From: Planctomycetaceae bacterium
Lineage (GTDB): Bacteria > Planctomycetota > Planctomycetia > Pirellulales > Pirellulaceae
Direction of reading: 5' to 3'
DNA: 64,000 nucleotides
Assembly (NCBI GenBank): GCA_002726245.1
Contig: PBSM01000278.1
Location: 1-64,000, forward strand
The translations under genes and the position numbers were made by a program. The notes beneath the pieces are model-generated. The model was not told the DNA's origin. It saw only the letters and a program-made list of their open reading frames with translations, and searched no databases. Below are positions 53,801-62,812 of this stretch, piece after piece; positions within the stretch are counted from its first letter, which is position 1; the number at the start of each line of letters is the position of its first letter.

Positions 53801-54994
53801 GGACCACGGTTTAAGCCGGATCGTAATGGACGCAAGCCGTCACCGCTGTCAACGGCAGGCCGCCTGTACGTGCAGGGAATGCAGCGAATCGCCGCGCTGG
53901 ATGCCTACAACGGTACAGTGTTGTGGTCGCTGGAGATTCCCGATCTGCAGCGGTTTAACATGCCGCGCGATTGCGGCAACTGGTGCGCAGACCGCGATTT
54001 CGTCTATGCAGCAGTGCGTGACAAGTGCTGGCAGATCGATGCCGCAAGTGGCGAAGTGGTCAAGATCCACGACGTTGTCATGGGGGGTGGCAGTGCGAAG
54101 TTCGACTGGGGAGGCCTTGTCAGTCTGGATTACGAATTGATCGGGACGGCGGTCAAGAAGGGAACGTCTTGGACCGAGTTCTGGGGCGGAGCAGATGCCG
54201 GCTGGTACGATGCTCGAAGTGGTGCCGTGACGGACAAGATCTGTGCCGACAACCTGTTCTCGATCGACAAGAACACTGGCAAGACCAAGTGGAAGTATTC
54301 GCAAGGTGTGGTCATCAACTCGACCGTCACCGTTCACGACAAGCGTCTCTATTTCGTCGAGTGTCGAAACCACGAAGTCATTGATGCCCCAGAGCGGCAG
54401 ATTGGAAACCCCAAGTTGTGGGAAGATCAGTACCTCGTTGCGCTCGACGCCTATACCGGCAAGCTTATTTGGGAGCGTCCGATCGACACCGTGGACGGAA
54501 AGGTCGTGTTTTACTTGGCGGGAGGCGCGGGCGATAGGCTCGTGATCGTTTCGTCAGCAGACGAGAAGTATCACGTCTATGGATTCTCGACGGACGGCGG
54601 CCAGCAACTATGGAACCAGACATTTCGCTGGCCGGGAGGCAAGGGCGACCATGGCAAAGCGATGTCTCGACCCGCGATCGTCGGAGATCGAGTCTATGTC
54701 CGGCCGCACGCGTTCCAGCTCGCGGACGGAAAGCAGTTGCCGCAGCAAATGCCGGTCGGAGGTTGTGGTACCTACGCTTGCAGCGCGGGTGCGATCTTCT
54801 TCCGCGCAGGCACCGTCACCATGTGGAATCAAGACACAGGCAAGGCGACCGGTTGGAACAGGCTTCGGCCGGACTGTTGGCTCAGCGCCGTCCCCGCAGC
54901 CGGAATGCTTCTCTCCGCCGAAGGTGGCGGAGGTTGCAGTTGTGGAACCTGGATGGAGACTTCTGTCGGATTCATGCCCGTTTCGCATCGCTAA
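50888..54994 (+). CDS. Giant secreted fusion: PQQ-like propeller, LamG, Ig-like, methyltransferase-like, second propeller
   Basis: 1368 residues. Signal peptide (RLVILLLTCLAHGEANA). Domains in order: BamB/PQQ-like propeller at about 28-420 (YCVDAADGSARWSYITDG); LamG/concanavalin-like at 460-640 (EITVEAWLRVDQPQEWGGIV, GRWYHVAGSYDGGTMRLFVN); a phosphatase N-terminal/fibronectin-like domain at 670-755; a class I methyltransferase-like domain at 770-920 (GICLVLGSDKGQLALEIAKQ, ALRPDGGVAWLGP); a second propeller at 930-1360 with Cys-rich ends. The SAM motif is degenerate, so catalysis outside the cytosol is doubtful. Related giants are frequent in planctomycetes. Function unknown. Confidence 0.8.
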   Translation: MPRSKNCKRLVILLLTCLAHGEANAEGWPAYQHDSRRSGYSAEKLNIDQLRIAWSWRSPSPPQPAWAGPAKWDAYAGHRDLPPMRSYDMSFQPVAVAGNVFFGSSADDTLYCVDAADGSARWSYITDGPIRTAPTYAAGRLFFGSDDGFAYCLDAEDGSLVWKYRPAETERLILNNGCFIPFHPCRTGVLVDRGRAYFGCALLPWKDAYLCSVDVETGQPEGEGCYVQQLAGATLEGPPAATSDLLVFPQGRVAPRVFQRVDGKDQGPLKKSSGGSIVVVSLDASLFHGPGADSRKGGISRSSLKTREVIASHGRGNALVVASGVSYMLTDDSLIASDLVKRKNKWMVPCDQPYSLIGVGDTLFAGGRDEVVAYRAEDGTRVWGASVAGKAYGLAAANGRLFVSTDSGVVHAFTPGTLAKPIVEETTTRDHFKPATVEKVSDENLRGRWVFQEPHVEAKKVQDLAGEIDGSIDGAVRLERAGQFQALSLDGRSHSVLLTADHKQAELPSKEITVEAWLRVDQPQEWGGIVGAVQDNGSYERGWVLGFRKARFSFALAGKEGTGSLTYLTAKRDFERGRWYHVAGSYDGGTMRLFVNGALENESTQQRGEINYPPKAFFEIGAYHDQNENFRLQGRIHEVRLYDKAIDSDALADHVASKVDLLPGEPENADVLELAAGPWLQFTDPETAVVRWRTKNPAPSVLEYWLDGERTKLADDATTTEHLVRLTGLRKNRVYRYLIREARDDQDVATREFECDTFFNFTLPTVDDVASSSFAESARSIIKRTKVDRGICLVLGSDKGQLALEIAKQTQMRVIAVETDADKVRESREVVKTAGLYGSRVTIRQVEDLSKLPFVGHFANLVVSEVPVMTHQPPGVVTEIFRALRPDGGVAWLGPAIVSPDMIDQWKKDGLEVRLEQKPPNQQLVVTRKALPGAGDWSHLYGRADNSAFAGEQLLGVEKADDLDVQWIGRPGPRFKPDRNGRKPSPLSTAGRLYVQGMQRIAALDAYNGTVLWSLEIPDLQRFNMPRDCGNWCADRDFVYAAVRDKCWQIDAASGEVVKIHDVVMGGGSAKFDWGGLVSLDYELIGTAVKKGTSWTEFWGGADAGWYDARSGAVTDKICADNLFSIDKNTGKTKWKYSQGVVINSTVTVHDKRLYFVECRNHEVIDAPERQIGNPKLWEDQYLVALDAYTGKLIWERPIDTVDGKVVFYLAGGAGDRLVIVSSADEKYHVYGFSTDGGQQLWNQTFRWPGGKGDHGKAMSRPAIVGDRVYVRPHAFQLADGKQLPQQMPVGGCGTYACSAGAIFFRAGTVTMWNQDTGKATGWNRLRPDCWLSAVPAAGMLLSAEGGGGCSCGTWMETSVGFMPVSHR

Positions 54995-55084
54995 GTTCGC
55001 AACAATCGATCGTATGGTACAATCGGAGAGTCTCGCTAATCAGAGCCGAGTCAGTCCGTGTCGTCTCTTCGGCTAGGAGTCGAT

Positions 55085-58000
55085 GTGCAAAAGGCCTTTC
55101 GTGTTTCGATGTTGATCGGCGTGTTCCTTGCGCGAATGGCACTAGGCGCAGATGAAAGCATCGAGTTCACCCGCGATGTGGCGCCGATCTTCGAGAAGAA
55201 CTGCTTGTTGTGCCACAAGTCGGGCAATGCCGAGAGCGATCTGTCGCTCGCGACCGGAGAGGGTTTGCTCGAATCGGAGAATGTCGTACCAAGTGATCCG
55301 GAGCAGAGCCATCTGATCGCTCTCCTCACCGCGGCCGCTGATAAACGGCCGGAGATGCCGAAAACGGGTACGCCGTTGACGGAGAAGCAGCTTGATGTCT
55401 TGCGTCAGTGGATCAGGGAAGGTGCGCAATGGCCCGATGATATCGAGTTGCCTGTTCTGTGGTCGCTTGCGCCGCTCAAACAGTTCGTGGATGGGGCTTC
55501 CAGCCACGTATTCTCTGCCGGCGGCCCGATTGACCACTTCGTGTCGAATCGGCTGCGTGAAAAGGGGCTGGAGGCCGCGCCGATGGCGACGCGACACGAA
55601 CTGATCCGGCGACTCAAGTACGACTTGCTCGGCCTGCCTCCCACTCCGAACGAAATCGCTGCGTTCGTGAGTGACCGTCGCGAGGATGCTTGGGAACGCT
55701 TAGTCGATGGGTTTCTCGAATCGCCTCACTACGGCGAGCGCTGGGCACAGCACTGGCTGGATGTCGTGCGCTTCAGCGAAAGCAATGGGTTCGAGGACGA
55801 TGCACCACGACCGCACGCTTGGCCCTATCGCGACTACGTCATCCGCAGCTTCAACGAGGACAAGCCGTATGACCAGTTTGTGCGTGAGCAGATTGCCGGC
55901 GATGTGCTCCCACCGATCACACATGACAGCATTATCGCGACCAGCATGCTGGTGAACGGACCTTTCGATCACGCCGCTGCGGTGTCCGCCAGCAAGGTCG
56001 AGCAACTCCGTGCCCGCGAAGTAATGCTGGAGGAATTGGTGACCACCGTCGGCCAGAGCATTCTTGGCCTGACTGTGAATTGTGCGCGCTGTCACGACCA
56101 CAAGTTTGATCCAATTCCTCAGGTGGACTACTACAGCATCAAGGCTGTGTTTGAGGGAGTGCATCAGGCGGATGGTAGCGCATTTGGGGCCCGGCAGATT
56201 CTCACACCCGACGAAGCTGTGTCGTGGAAGCAGCAGCAGGAAACGCTAACGGTAAAGGAAGCGGCGCTCGCTAGACTGCGAGAACGGCGAGCTGCGATCG
56301 ATGACAAAGAGAATCTTCCGCCATTGAGTCACGCCGTCGCCCTGTGGCAGTTCGATGGCAGTGGTGTGGTGTCTGGAGCCAACCGTGAGACGGATCGCAT
56401 AGGCGGGCAAAGCTCCATCGAGGCGAAATGGTCAGCGAGGTTTGGAACTCCAGCCACATCAAAGATTGGCGCAGCCAACTCGGACCAGAAGGTTCTCGAC
56501 ACTGGCGATGGCAAGTTGGCCCAGAACGCTGACGGCGGTGCCGGCTATGCCATCATTCCGTCGGTGGACGGATCCGAGCTGATTCCCACGGGCCCGATGT
56601 CGATCTTCGCGCGAGTGCGTTACACGGGCAGCTTCAACGGCACCGACGACGTCTTCCGGATCGGCAACAGAGGCAACCGAGAGCAGGACACGTGTGGCTT
56701 CGAATTCGTGGCCGACGGGGACGGTCAGAAGCAGTCCCGCGCGAGATTCGTCGTCACAGGTCACGGCCCGCCGCAGGAAGTCGGCGTCACGCTGCCGGCA
56801 GAGTTGGAACTGAACACGTGGTACGACTTGGTCGGAGTTTTCGAGCCGGTCAACCAGTCACAGGGCCGAATCACTCTTTCGATCGCCAATCCCAACACGG
56901 GAGAGGTGATCGATTCGCCGGTCTCCAAAGAAGTGAGCTTTGGCGCGCTGTCCGCAGCAGGTGGTCAGAATCTGCTCTTCTTTGTGGCCCCGAGTTTTGA
57001 GAACGGTCCACAACCGAATGCTCAGATGGATGTGGCGGCGGTCTGGCATCATGCGTTGAGCGTCGAGGAAGTGGAGTGGCTCTCCGCACAGCGTGCGTCC
57101 GAGATCCCAGAAAGTTCGCCGCAACCCGGTATCATTCAGCAGCTAGACGATCAGATCGCCGCTGTCGAACGTGAAGTCATGTTGGTGCGACAGCAGCTCG
57201 AAGGCGTTCCGATGGCGCTCGTCGGAATCCGCAAGCAACCATCTGCGACGGTCGTCTTCAAGCGGGGAGACGTTCGCGATCCTGGTAAACCAGTGAGCCC
57301 CGCTGGCCTCTCGGCAGTTAAACAGTTGCCGTCGCAGCTTGGAATGGATGAAACAACGGAGGAGTCCGAACGCCGCCGTAAGTTCGCGAATTGGGTCACC
57401 GATCCTCGCAATCCTCTCACAGCTCGTGTTGTCGTCAATCGCGTCTGGCACCATCACTTCGGTATCGGCATTGTGGAGACACCGAGCGACTTTGGCGTAA
57501 ACGGCGGTCGGCCGAGCCATCCCGAATTACTTGACTGGCTTGCCGCGCAGTTCATGGCCAACGGCTGGTCACTAAAGAAGCTGCATCGACGGATCCTGAC
57601 GTCGGCGACTTGGCGGCAGTCATCAGAGTTTGACGCTCGGGCTGCGAGCGTCGATGCCAACAACCGATTGTTGTGGCGGTTCGCTCCGCGACGGCTCGAT
57701 GCAGAGACGACTCGGGACGCCATGTTGTTCGCCAGCGGTGAGTTGAATCGGCGGCTCGGAGGGCCGAGCTTTCAGCCCTTCACAACAACGAAGTTCAACA
57801 CGACGTTCTACCATCTGTTTGACAAAGGCGAGCCTGAGTTCAATCGCCGGACAATCTATCGCATGCATATCAATACCGGTCGTGACCCGCTGTTAGACGC
57901 GCTGGACTGTCCTGCTCCGTCCGTACTAACGCCTCGCCGACGGCAGACGATCACACCACTTCAGGCGCTCGGGCTCATGAACGACACGTTTGTGCTGCGA

Positions 58001-58201
58001 CAGGCTCGGAAACTCGCCGAAAGAATCGAACGGAACGAAACCGGTCCAAACCAGCAAGTCACGGCAGCCTGGCAACGCACACTTGGTCGCGACCCGGAAG
58101 CCGAAGAGATCGCTCACGCTGCGAATGTCCTTCGCGGCTCCGATCTGCAGACGTTGTGCTGGGTCCTCTTTAATTCGAGTGAGTTCCTGCAAGTCCGATG
58201 A
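55085..58201 (+). CDS. PSD1 cytochrome-like/DUF1549/LamG/DUF1553 secreted protein
   Basis: 1038 residues from GTG 55085, five bases after AGGAG; a GTG at 55058 is less likely. Signal peptide, then a planctomycete cytochrome c-like PSD1 domain with CLLCH (VAPIFEKNCLLCHKSG). DUF1549 follows (LKYDLLGLPPTPNEIAAFVS, SPHYGERWAQHWLDVVRFSE), with another CARCH motif (NCARCHDHKFDPIPQ). A LamG-like domain is inserted at about 420-650, then DUF1553 (FANWVTDPRNPLTARVVVNR). The role is unproven; these are often linked with glycan use. The DUF1501 partner gene follows across a hairpin repeat. Confidence 0.9.
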   Translation: MQKAFRVSMLIGVFLARMALGADESIEFTRDVAPIFEKNCLLCHKSGNAESDLSLATGEGLLESENVVPSDPEQSHLIALLTAAADKRPEMPKTGTPLTEKQLDVLRQWIREGAQWPDDIELPVLWSLAPLKQFVDGASSHVFSAGGPIDHFVSNRLREKGLEAAPMATRHELIRRLKYDLLGLPPTPNEIAAFVSDRREDAWERLVDGFLESPHYGERWAQHWLDVVRFSESNGFEDDAPRPHAWPYRDYVIRSFNEDKPYDQFVREQIAGDVLPPITHDSIIATSMLVNGPFDHAAAVSASKVEQLRAREVMLEELVTTVGQSILGLTVNCARCHDHKFDPIPQVDYYSIKAVFEGVHQADGSAFGARQILTPDEAVSWKQQQETLTVKEAALARLRERRAAIDDKENLPPLSHAVALWQFDGSGVVSGANRETDRIGGQSSIEAKWSARFGTPATSKIGAANSDQKVLDTGDGKLAQNADGGAGYAIIPSVDGSELIPTGPMSIFARVRYTGSFNGTDDVFRIGNRGNREQDTCGFEFVADGDGQKQSRARFVVTGHGPPQEVGVTLPAELELNTWYDLVGVFEPVNQSQGRITLSIANPNTGEVIDSPVSKEVSFGALSAAGGQNLLFFVAPSFENGPQPNAQMDVAAVWHHALSVEEVEWLSAQRASEIPESSPQPGIIQQLDDQIAAVEREVMLVRQQLEGVPMALVGIRKQPSATVVFKRGDVRDPGKPVSPAGLSAVKQLPSQLGMDETTEESERRRKFANWVTDPRNPLTARVVVNRVWHHHFGIGIVETPSDFGVNGGRPSHPELLDWLAAQFMANGWSLKKLHRRILTSATWRQSSEFDARAASVDANNRLLWRFAPRRLDAETTRDAMLFASGELNRRLGGPSFQPFTTTKFNTTFYHLFDKGEPEFNRRTIYRMHINTGRDPLLDALDCPAPSVLTPRRRQTITPLQALGLMNDTFVLRQARKLAERIERNETGPNQQVTAAWQRTLGRDPEAEEIAHAANVLRGSDLQTLCWVLFNSSEFLQVR

Positions 58202-58206
58202 CTCAC

Positions 58207-58272
58207 GTGGGGTAGGCTTCTAGCCTGCCTACAACCGATCGCTGAACCTCGCAGGCTGGAAGCCTACGCCAC
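58207..58272. repeat. Intergenic hairpin repeat, family B copy 2
   Basis: Begins GTGGGGTAGGCTTCTAGCC and ends GGCTGGAAGCCTACGCCAC. It matches the copy at 140-207 in both arms, with paired base changes. It fills the gap between the DUF1553 stop and the DUF1501 start, that is, inside a presumed operon. Confidence 0.7.
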
Positions 58273-58286
58273 GAAAAGACACGACG

Positions 58287-59708
58287 ATGACAACCGACAA
58301 CACACGGATGATGCGACGTGCATTCTTCGGCGACGCCGCGCTCGGAACGGGTGCGATTGCTCTCGCGTGGCTGCTTCAACGCGATGCCTGCGCAGATACG
58401 CAGCAGCCGGTCGCGCACTTTGCCCCCAAAGCCACACGACTAATTCATATCTTCTCGCCCGGCGGCGTTAGCCAGGTCGATACGTTCGATTACAAGCCGG
58501 AGCTCGAACGCCTTGATGGTCAGCCACTGACGGGAAAAGGCGACCTCGATCCGTTCTTTGGTCGGCCGGGAAACCTTCGCAAGAGTTATTACAAGTTTGA
58601 GCGACATGGGCAGAGTGGCCAATGGGTGAGTGAGCTGTTCCCGCATCTGGCGAAGCGTGTGGATGATCTGACGTTTATCAAATCCATGGTGACGAAGAGC
58701 TCTTCGCACACGCCCGCGTGTTTTCAGATGAACACCGGCTTTACCATGAACGGATACCCGAGCCTCGGCGCATGGCTGTCATATGGACTGGGCACCGATA
58801 ACGAAGAGCTTCCCGCGTTTGTTGTCCTCCCGGACCCACGGGGCTTGCCGAACGGTGGGTCCAATAACTGGAGTCAGGGGTTCCTGGCGGCTCAGCATCA
58901 AGGTGTGCCGTTTCGCACGGGCGGAGACAGTCCAATCGCCCATCTCAAGACGCCCGCCTCCGTCGATGAATCGAACCGCCGCGTCGGCGTCGAAGCTCTA
59001 CTGAAAATGAACCGCAACTTTGCCGCATCGCATCCGGATGACGACGCACTACTCGCTCGGGTGCGTGCCTATGAACTATCGGCTCGGATGCAGGTCAGTA
59101 TTCCCGAAGCTATCGATCTGGCTGACGAAACCGCGGAAACGCGCGGACTCTACGGCGTGGACGATCCCATGATCGGAGCATCCGCTCGCAACTTCCTGTT
59201 GGCCCGGCGGCTTGTGGAGCGCGGCGTGCGTTTCGTGCAGATATTCAACGGCGGCGCCCTTGGATCGCCACGCATCAATTGGGACGCCCATGAAGACGTC
59301 CGACGCAACCACAACAATCAGGGGATCCAGCTCGATCAACCTTGTGCGGCGTTGCTGACGGATTTGAAACGCCAGGGGTTACTCAACGACACACTCGTTG
59401 TCTGGTCATCTGAGTTCGGTCGTACGCCGTACACCGAAGTCAAAGGTTCCGGTCTCGGACGCGACCATCATCCGGACGTTTTCACGACCTGGATGGCCGG
59501 TGCCGGGCTGAAACCAGGAATTAGCTTTGGCGAGTCGGACGAGGTCGCGTATAAACCGGCCTTGAACTCGGTGACCGTCAATGACTTCCACGCGACGATC
59601 CTGCACCTGATGGGGATCGACCACGAACGACTCACCTACTATCACAACGGCATCGAGCGACGATTGACCGATGTACATGGTCACGTGCTGGGGGACATTC
59701 TCGTGTGA
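58287..59708 (+). CDS. DUF1501 secreted protein, partner of the PSD1/DUF1553 gene
   Basis: 473 residues. An RR-type signal (MRRAFFGDAALGTGAIALAW) suggests Tat export. DUF1501 motifs: LIHIFSPGGVSQVDTFDYKP, HTPACFQMNTG, VVWSSEFGRTPYTE and GRDHHPDVFTTWMAGAG. The domain is related to alkaline phosphatase/sulfatase-like enzymes; its substrate is unknown. It differs markedly from the solitary DUF1501 at 21901 and belongs to the subgroup that pairs with DUF1553 genes. Confidence 0.93.
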   Translation: MTTDNTRMMRRAFFGDAALGTGAIALAWLLQRDACADTQQPVAHFAPKATRLIHIFSPGGVSQVDTFDYKPELERLDGQPLTGKGDLDPFFGRPGNLRKSYYKFERHGQSGQWVSELFPHLAKRVDDLTFIKSMVTKSSSHTPACFQMNTGFTMNGYPSLGAWLSYGLGTDNEELPAFVVLPDPRGLPNGGSNNWSQGFLAAQHQGVPFRTGGDSPIAHLKTPASVDESNRRVGVEALLKMNRNFAASHPDDDALLARVRAYELSARMQVSIPEAIDLADETAETRGLYGVDDPMIGASARNFLLARRLVERGVRFVQIFNGGALGSPRINWDAHEDVRRNHNNQGIQLDQPCAALLTDLKRQGLLNDTLVVWSSEFGRTPYTEVKGSGLGRDHHPDVFTTWMAGAGLKPGISFGESDEVAYKPALNSVTVNDFHATILHLMGIDHERLTYYHNGIERRLTDVHGHVLGDILV

Positions 59709-59805
59709 GACGTGAAGGCATTTCGGCCCAGGCTCTGCTTGCCACCCGCGGACTCAGCTTCGATAATCATCTCGTCTACTGATAAATCAACATGAGGAAC
59801 GACCG

Positions 59806-60444
59806 ATGAAATGTTCGATTGGCTGGTTTTGTTTTGCGGCTCCTGCTTTGATCGTCTTGTTCGTGATGGGCGATGCGAGATCCGAGGACCAGGACTGGGT
59901 CTCTCTGTTTGATGGGAAGACGATGGATGGCTGGGAGAAGGTCGGCAACGAGAAGAGCGTCTGGGAAGTAAGGGACGGAGCGATTTGCGGCTCCGGGCCT
60001 GCGTCGATGCTGGTTAGTACGAAGGGTCCGTACAAGAACTTCCGCTACCGCGCCGAAATCAAGATCAACGATAAGGGCAACTCAGGTCTCTACTTCCGAA
60101 CGACGCGGAAGCCAGGTTTTTCCGACGGCTACGAAGCGCAGATCGATAGCACTCATACCGACCCGATCCGCACCGGTTCACTCTATGGGATGTGCCACGT
60201 CTACAAGAGACTTGTCGAGCCTGACACATGGTTCAAGTACGAGCTCGAAGTTCGCGACGACATTTGGCGAGGCAAAGCCATTACGCGAATCAAAGTCATC
60301 GTCGATGGGAATGAGTTATACGAGTATCTCGACTTCGGCCTCACATTCAAGGAAGGACACTTCGCTTTCCAGCAACACGACCCGGGTAGCAAAGTCTGCA
60401 TCCGGAAGATCGAGGTGATGGAGTTGGCCAGCAAAGCCCCTTGA
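59806..60444 (+). CDS. DUF1080 (3-keto-disaccharide hydrolase-type) secreted protein
   Basis: 212 residues. Signal peptide (GWFCFAAPALIVLFVMGDARS). The DUF1080 jelly roll is clear: DWVSLFDGKTMDGWEKVGNE, YKNFRYRAEIKINDKGNSGL, YFRTTRKPGFSDGYEAQID. Some members hydrolyse 3-keto-glycosides; for others only binding is inferred. It follows the PSD1/DUF1501 pair by about 100 bases on the same strand, as is usual in planctomycete carbohydrate clusters. Confidence 0.88.
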   Translation: MKCSIGWFCFAAPALIVLFVMGDARSEDQDWVSLFDGKTMDGWEKVGNEKSVWEVRDGAICGSGPASMLVSTKGPYKNFRYRAEIKINDKGNSGLYFRTTRKPGFSDGYEAQIDSTHTDPIRTGSLYGMCHVYKRLVEPDTWFKYELEVRDDIWRGKAITRIKVIVDGNELYEYLDFGLTFKEGHFAFQQHDPGSKVCIRKIEVMELASKAP

Positions 60445-60630
60445 ACGTGGACGCGTCGAGAGCTTTATGTCTCAGCCGAGTTGGCATGTGGGGAGTCATC
60501 GCTTGCTTCCGACGCCCCATGCGTCTTCGAGCTCGGGGCCGAATTCGCCCGCAAGATCCGTCAAACTGAGGAAGTACCCGTTCATTGCGACATGTCGTCG
60601 CGCGAAGTATTGTTGAGTGCCGCTAACGAA

Positions 60631-60915
60631 TCAGAGCGTCTGCGTGTCTCGGTCGCCACGAATCACTCGAACGATCTCAACGAATCCATCGTTGCGCCGG
60701 AAGAAGATTACGTAACTGCCTGCGTATGTCGAACGAATGTTCTTACCGAGTTCGGGGCGTGCGTCGCCGATTTCGGGATGCCGCGATTCAACGCTGCACT
60801 TCTCCCTGATCTTGGCGAGCCATTGTCTCGCGGCAACGGGCTTATCTTGAGCGATGAATCGTGCGATCTGTTTTAGATCGTCTTTCGATTCCGCAGAATG
60901 CCGAAGACGCGGCAT
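60631..60915 (-). CDS. parE: ParE-family toxin
   Basis: 94 residues. The RelE/ParE fold is evident from SAESKDDLKQIARFIAQDKP, PELGKNIRSTYAGSYVIFFR and a final VEIVRVIRGDRDTQTL. ParE toxins typically poison DNA gyrase. The start at 60915 lies four bases after the antitoxin stop, with GAG near by. A longer version starting at 60963 would overlap the antitoxin gene. The pair is on the minus strand within an otherwise plus-strand secretome block, as expected for a mobile or acquired module. Confidence 0.88.
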   Translation of the reverse strand: MPRLRHSAESKDDLKQIARFIAQDKPVAARQWLAKIREKCSVESRHPEIGDARPELGKNIRSTYAGSYVIFFRRNDGFVEIVRVIRGDRDTQTL

Positions 60916-60919
60916 GAAC

Positions 60920-61168
60920 TCAGCTTCCCTGCTGTGAAGACTCGGTTTCGTCGATCTCTGCATTTACTTCGGCGAATACCGTGTCTTCATCCAGCCACTG
61001 CCCACTGTCCAGTTGCTCCGCTCCCTTTTGAATTTCACCACGCAACTTTTCTTGTGTCATGAGCAGACGAATTCCTGCGACAACTGCGGACTCCTCGGAA
61101 GCGAACCGACCTTGTGAAACGAGACCTTTCACAAAGTCGTTAATCTCATTAGGCAAACTCAGATTCAT
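60920..61168 (-). CDS. parD: ParD-family antitoxin
   Basis: 82 residues from ATG 61168, with GGAGA seven bases upstream. The N-terminal ribbon-helix-helix is MNLSLPNEINDFVKGLVSQG with RFASEESAVVAGIRLL; the acidic C-terminus (EDTVFAEVNAEIDETESS) would bind the toxin. ParD represses its own promoter, expected just upstream at about 61175-61250. Confidence 0.88.
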   Translation of the reverse strand: MNLSLPNEINDFVKGLVSQGRFASEESAVVAGIRLLMTQEKLRGEIQKGAEQLDSGQWLDEDTVFAEVNAEIDETESSQQGS

Positions 61169-61499
61169 GACCGTTCTCCGCTGGCACCGAGGCATACAAC
61201 TGGTTTTTACGCAAGCCCCTTCGGGAACATCTTCGATGTAGTTCAATCAGTGTGCTATTATACAATCAAATCAGATTCAGGACATCTTCGCTTCGGTTGC
61301 GGCGATGTCGTGAAGACCTTCCGTTGGCCGTTCTTGCAGTGATCGAGGTCGCTGAGGACTTTCCTGGTTACGATGGCCTCATCAAGGTCGTCGAAGCGCG
61401 GTTTACGCTCGCAGAGAATTGGTGGCGGAATGTTGCATTTCCCGCATTTAAGACCAACTTGTCTACGATTTGGGAACCGTAGTTCCAAACGAGACTGCC

Positions 61500-62717
61500 A
61501 TGGCCCATTCCGCTTCCCGGACTGATCACGCTGAGTGCACTTTTGCGCCAGCGCCGCGCCGCCGATTGGTCTTCGCTTGGCTGCTGTTGGCTAACCTGGC
61601 GCTCGGCTTTGCGGCAGTGGCACAGCAGGTGGCGGAGTCTCCAAATGCGACGTATGTGGGTGTAACAACGACGGCGACCATTACTCAGCGATTCGAGATC
61701 TATGATCCTCACTCGGCAGAAGAGCTTCAAGCCGTGAAGGAGATGGGGTTCACGCAAGTGATCTTGGATTGGTCGAATCTGCACGCTGATGCAACTGCGA
61801 TTGGACTCGATGTAGTTTTGGCCAACTGGTGGACACACGAAACACCGGCTGCGGAAATCGAGCGTGCACTGGATCTTGCCAAGCAAGTGGAACGCCGCAA
61901 CTTGGCCGGAATCAGCGTCATGGATGAGCCGGGAAGGAACTCGCCAGAAACTCCGGCTGATTATTATGCGGAGCTGTACGACCGGCTGCGGCCTCGGCTG
62001 GATCGCGAACTGCCTGGCGTTCGACTTGAGATATCACACTGGGGTCCACTCACTTCATGGAGCGAAGTCGATTACTACTTGGCGACGCCGCTGTACAAGT
62101 CGGCTGATGTGATGAGGATCATGCCCTACCCCGATCTGTATGACGGACCGCTCAATGACGTCTATTTCATGATGCAGCGAAGCAAGTCGCTCATGGCCGG
62201 TGTAGATCGTGATTTGCCTTTGCTGGTGATCCTGCAGGCATGGACTCTGCCTCCGAAGTCTGAACTACCGACGATCGCCGAATTGCGAGTGATGGCTTAT
62301 CAGGCCATGTTGGGTGGTGCAACAACGCTTTCCTTTTACCACTACCGGCCAGAAGAGTGGTCGCAAACGCCCGGCTTTCACGAAGCGTTCTCCGAATTGA
62401 TGAACGAGTTAACTCGGCTCAGCGAACGATTCGCAGACGCGAGTATCGAATCAACGATGACTCAAACCGGCATTTTGCTGGCGATCCTTACATTGCCGTC
62501 GAACGAGATGGTAGAGATACGTATCAACACGAATCGGGCGGCAGTCGATGGGCTGGACGCGTTGGCGGTCGAACAATCGACACTCCGATTTGCGGAAGGT
62601 TTGGGCACGTGCCACGAAAACGCTTGGCGGACTCGCCGCGTTGGCAACGGTCGGAGATGCAGCCGCCGTTCTCGGACGCCGTTCTCGCGAAGACTGCGTG
62701 TCGGATCTTCGGAGTAG
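61500..62717 (+). CDS. Secreted TIM-barrel glycosidase-like protein
   Basis: 405 residues from ATG 61500. Signal peptide (LVFAWLLLANLALGFAAVAQ). The body looks like a beta/alpha barrel: LQAVKEMGFTQVILDWSNLH, GISVMDEPGRNSPETPADYY (Asp-Glu like a glycosidase acid), MRIMPYPDLYDG, LGGATTLSFYHYRPEEW. No family is named with confidence. The last 40 residues are Arg-rich (RTRRVGNGRRCSRRSRTPF), unlike the rest, which suggests a frameshift near 62610 or 3' damage. Confidence 0.6.
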   Translation: MAHSASRTDHAECTFAPAPRRRLVFAWLLLANLALGFAAVAQQVAESPNATYVGVTTTATITQRFEIYDPHSAEELQAVKEMGFTQVILDWSNLHADATAIGLDVVLANWWTHETPAAEIERALDLAKQVERRNLAGISVMDEPGRNSPETPADYYAELYDRLRPRLDRELPGVRLEISHWGPLTSWSEVDYYLATPLYKSADVMRIMPYPDLYDGPLNDVYFMMQRSKSLMAGVDRDLPLLVILQAWTLPPKSELPTIAELRVMAYQAMLGGATTLSFYHYRPEEWSQTPGFHEAFSELMNELTRLSERFADASIESTMTQTGILLAILTLPSNEMVEIRINTNRAAVDGLDALAVEQSTLRFAEGLGTCHENAWRTRRVGNGRRCSRRSRTPFSRRLRVGSSE

Positions 62718-62812
62718 CTCAACGCCGGGTAGCGAGTTCTTGTCGGCGAAGCGGCTTGGTAGACTGGATGAGTCGATGACTCTCCAATTCTTCACTGTAA
62801 ACGGAGATTTTC

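Noticed and set aside
61252-61482. Plus-strand frame of 76 codons between the ParDE pair and the TIM-barrel gene
   Set aside because: No start signal and no recognisable fold; the complementary strand is open as well, so coding potential is ambiguous.
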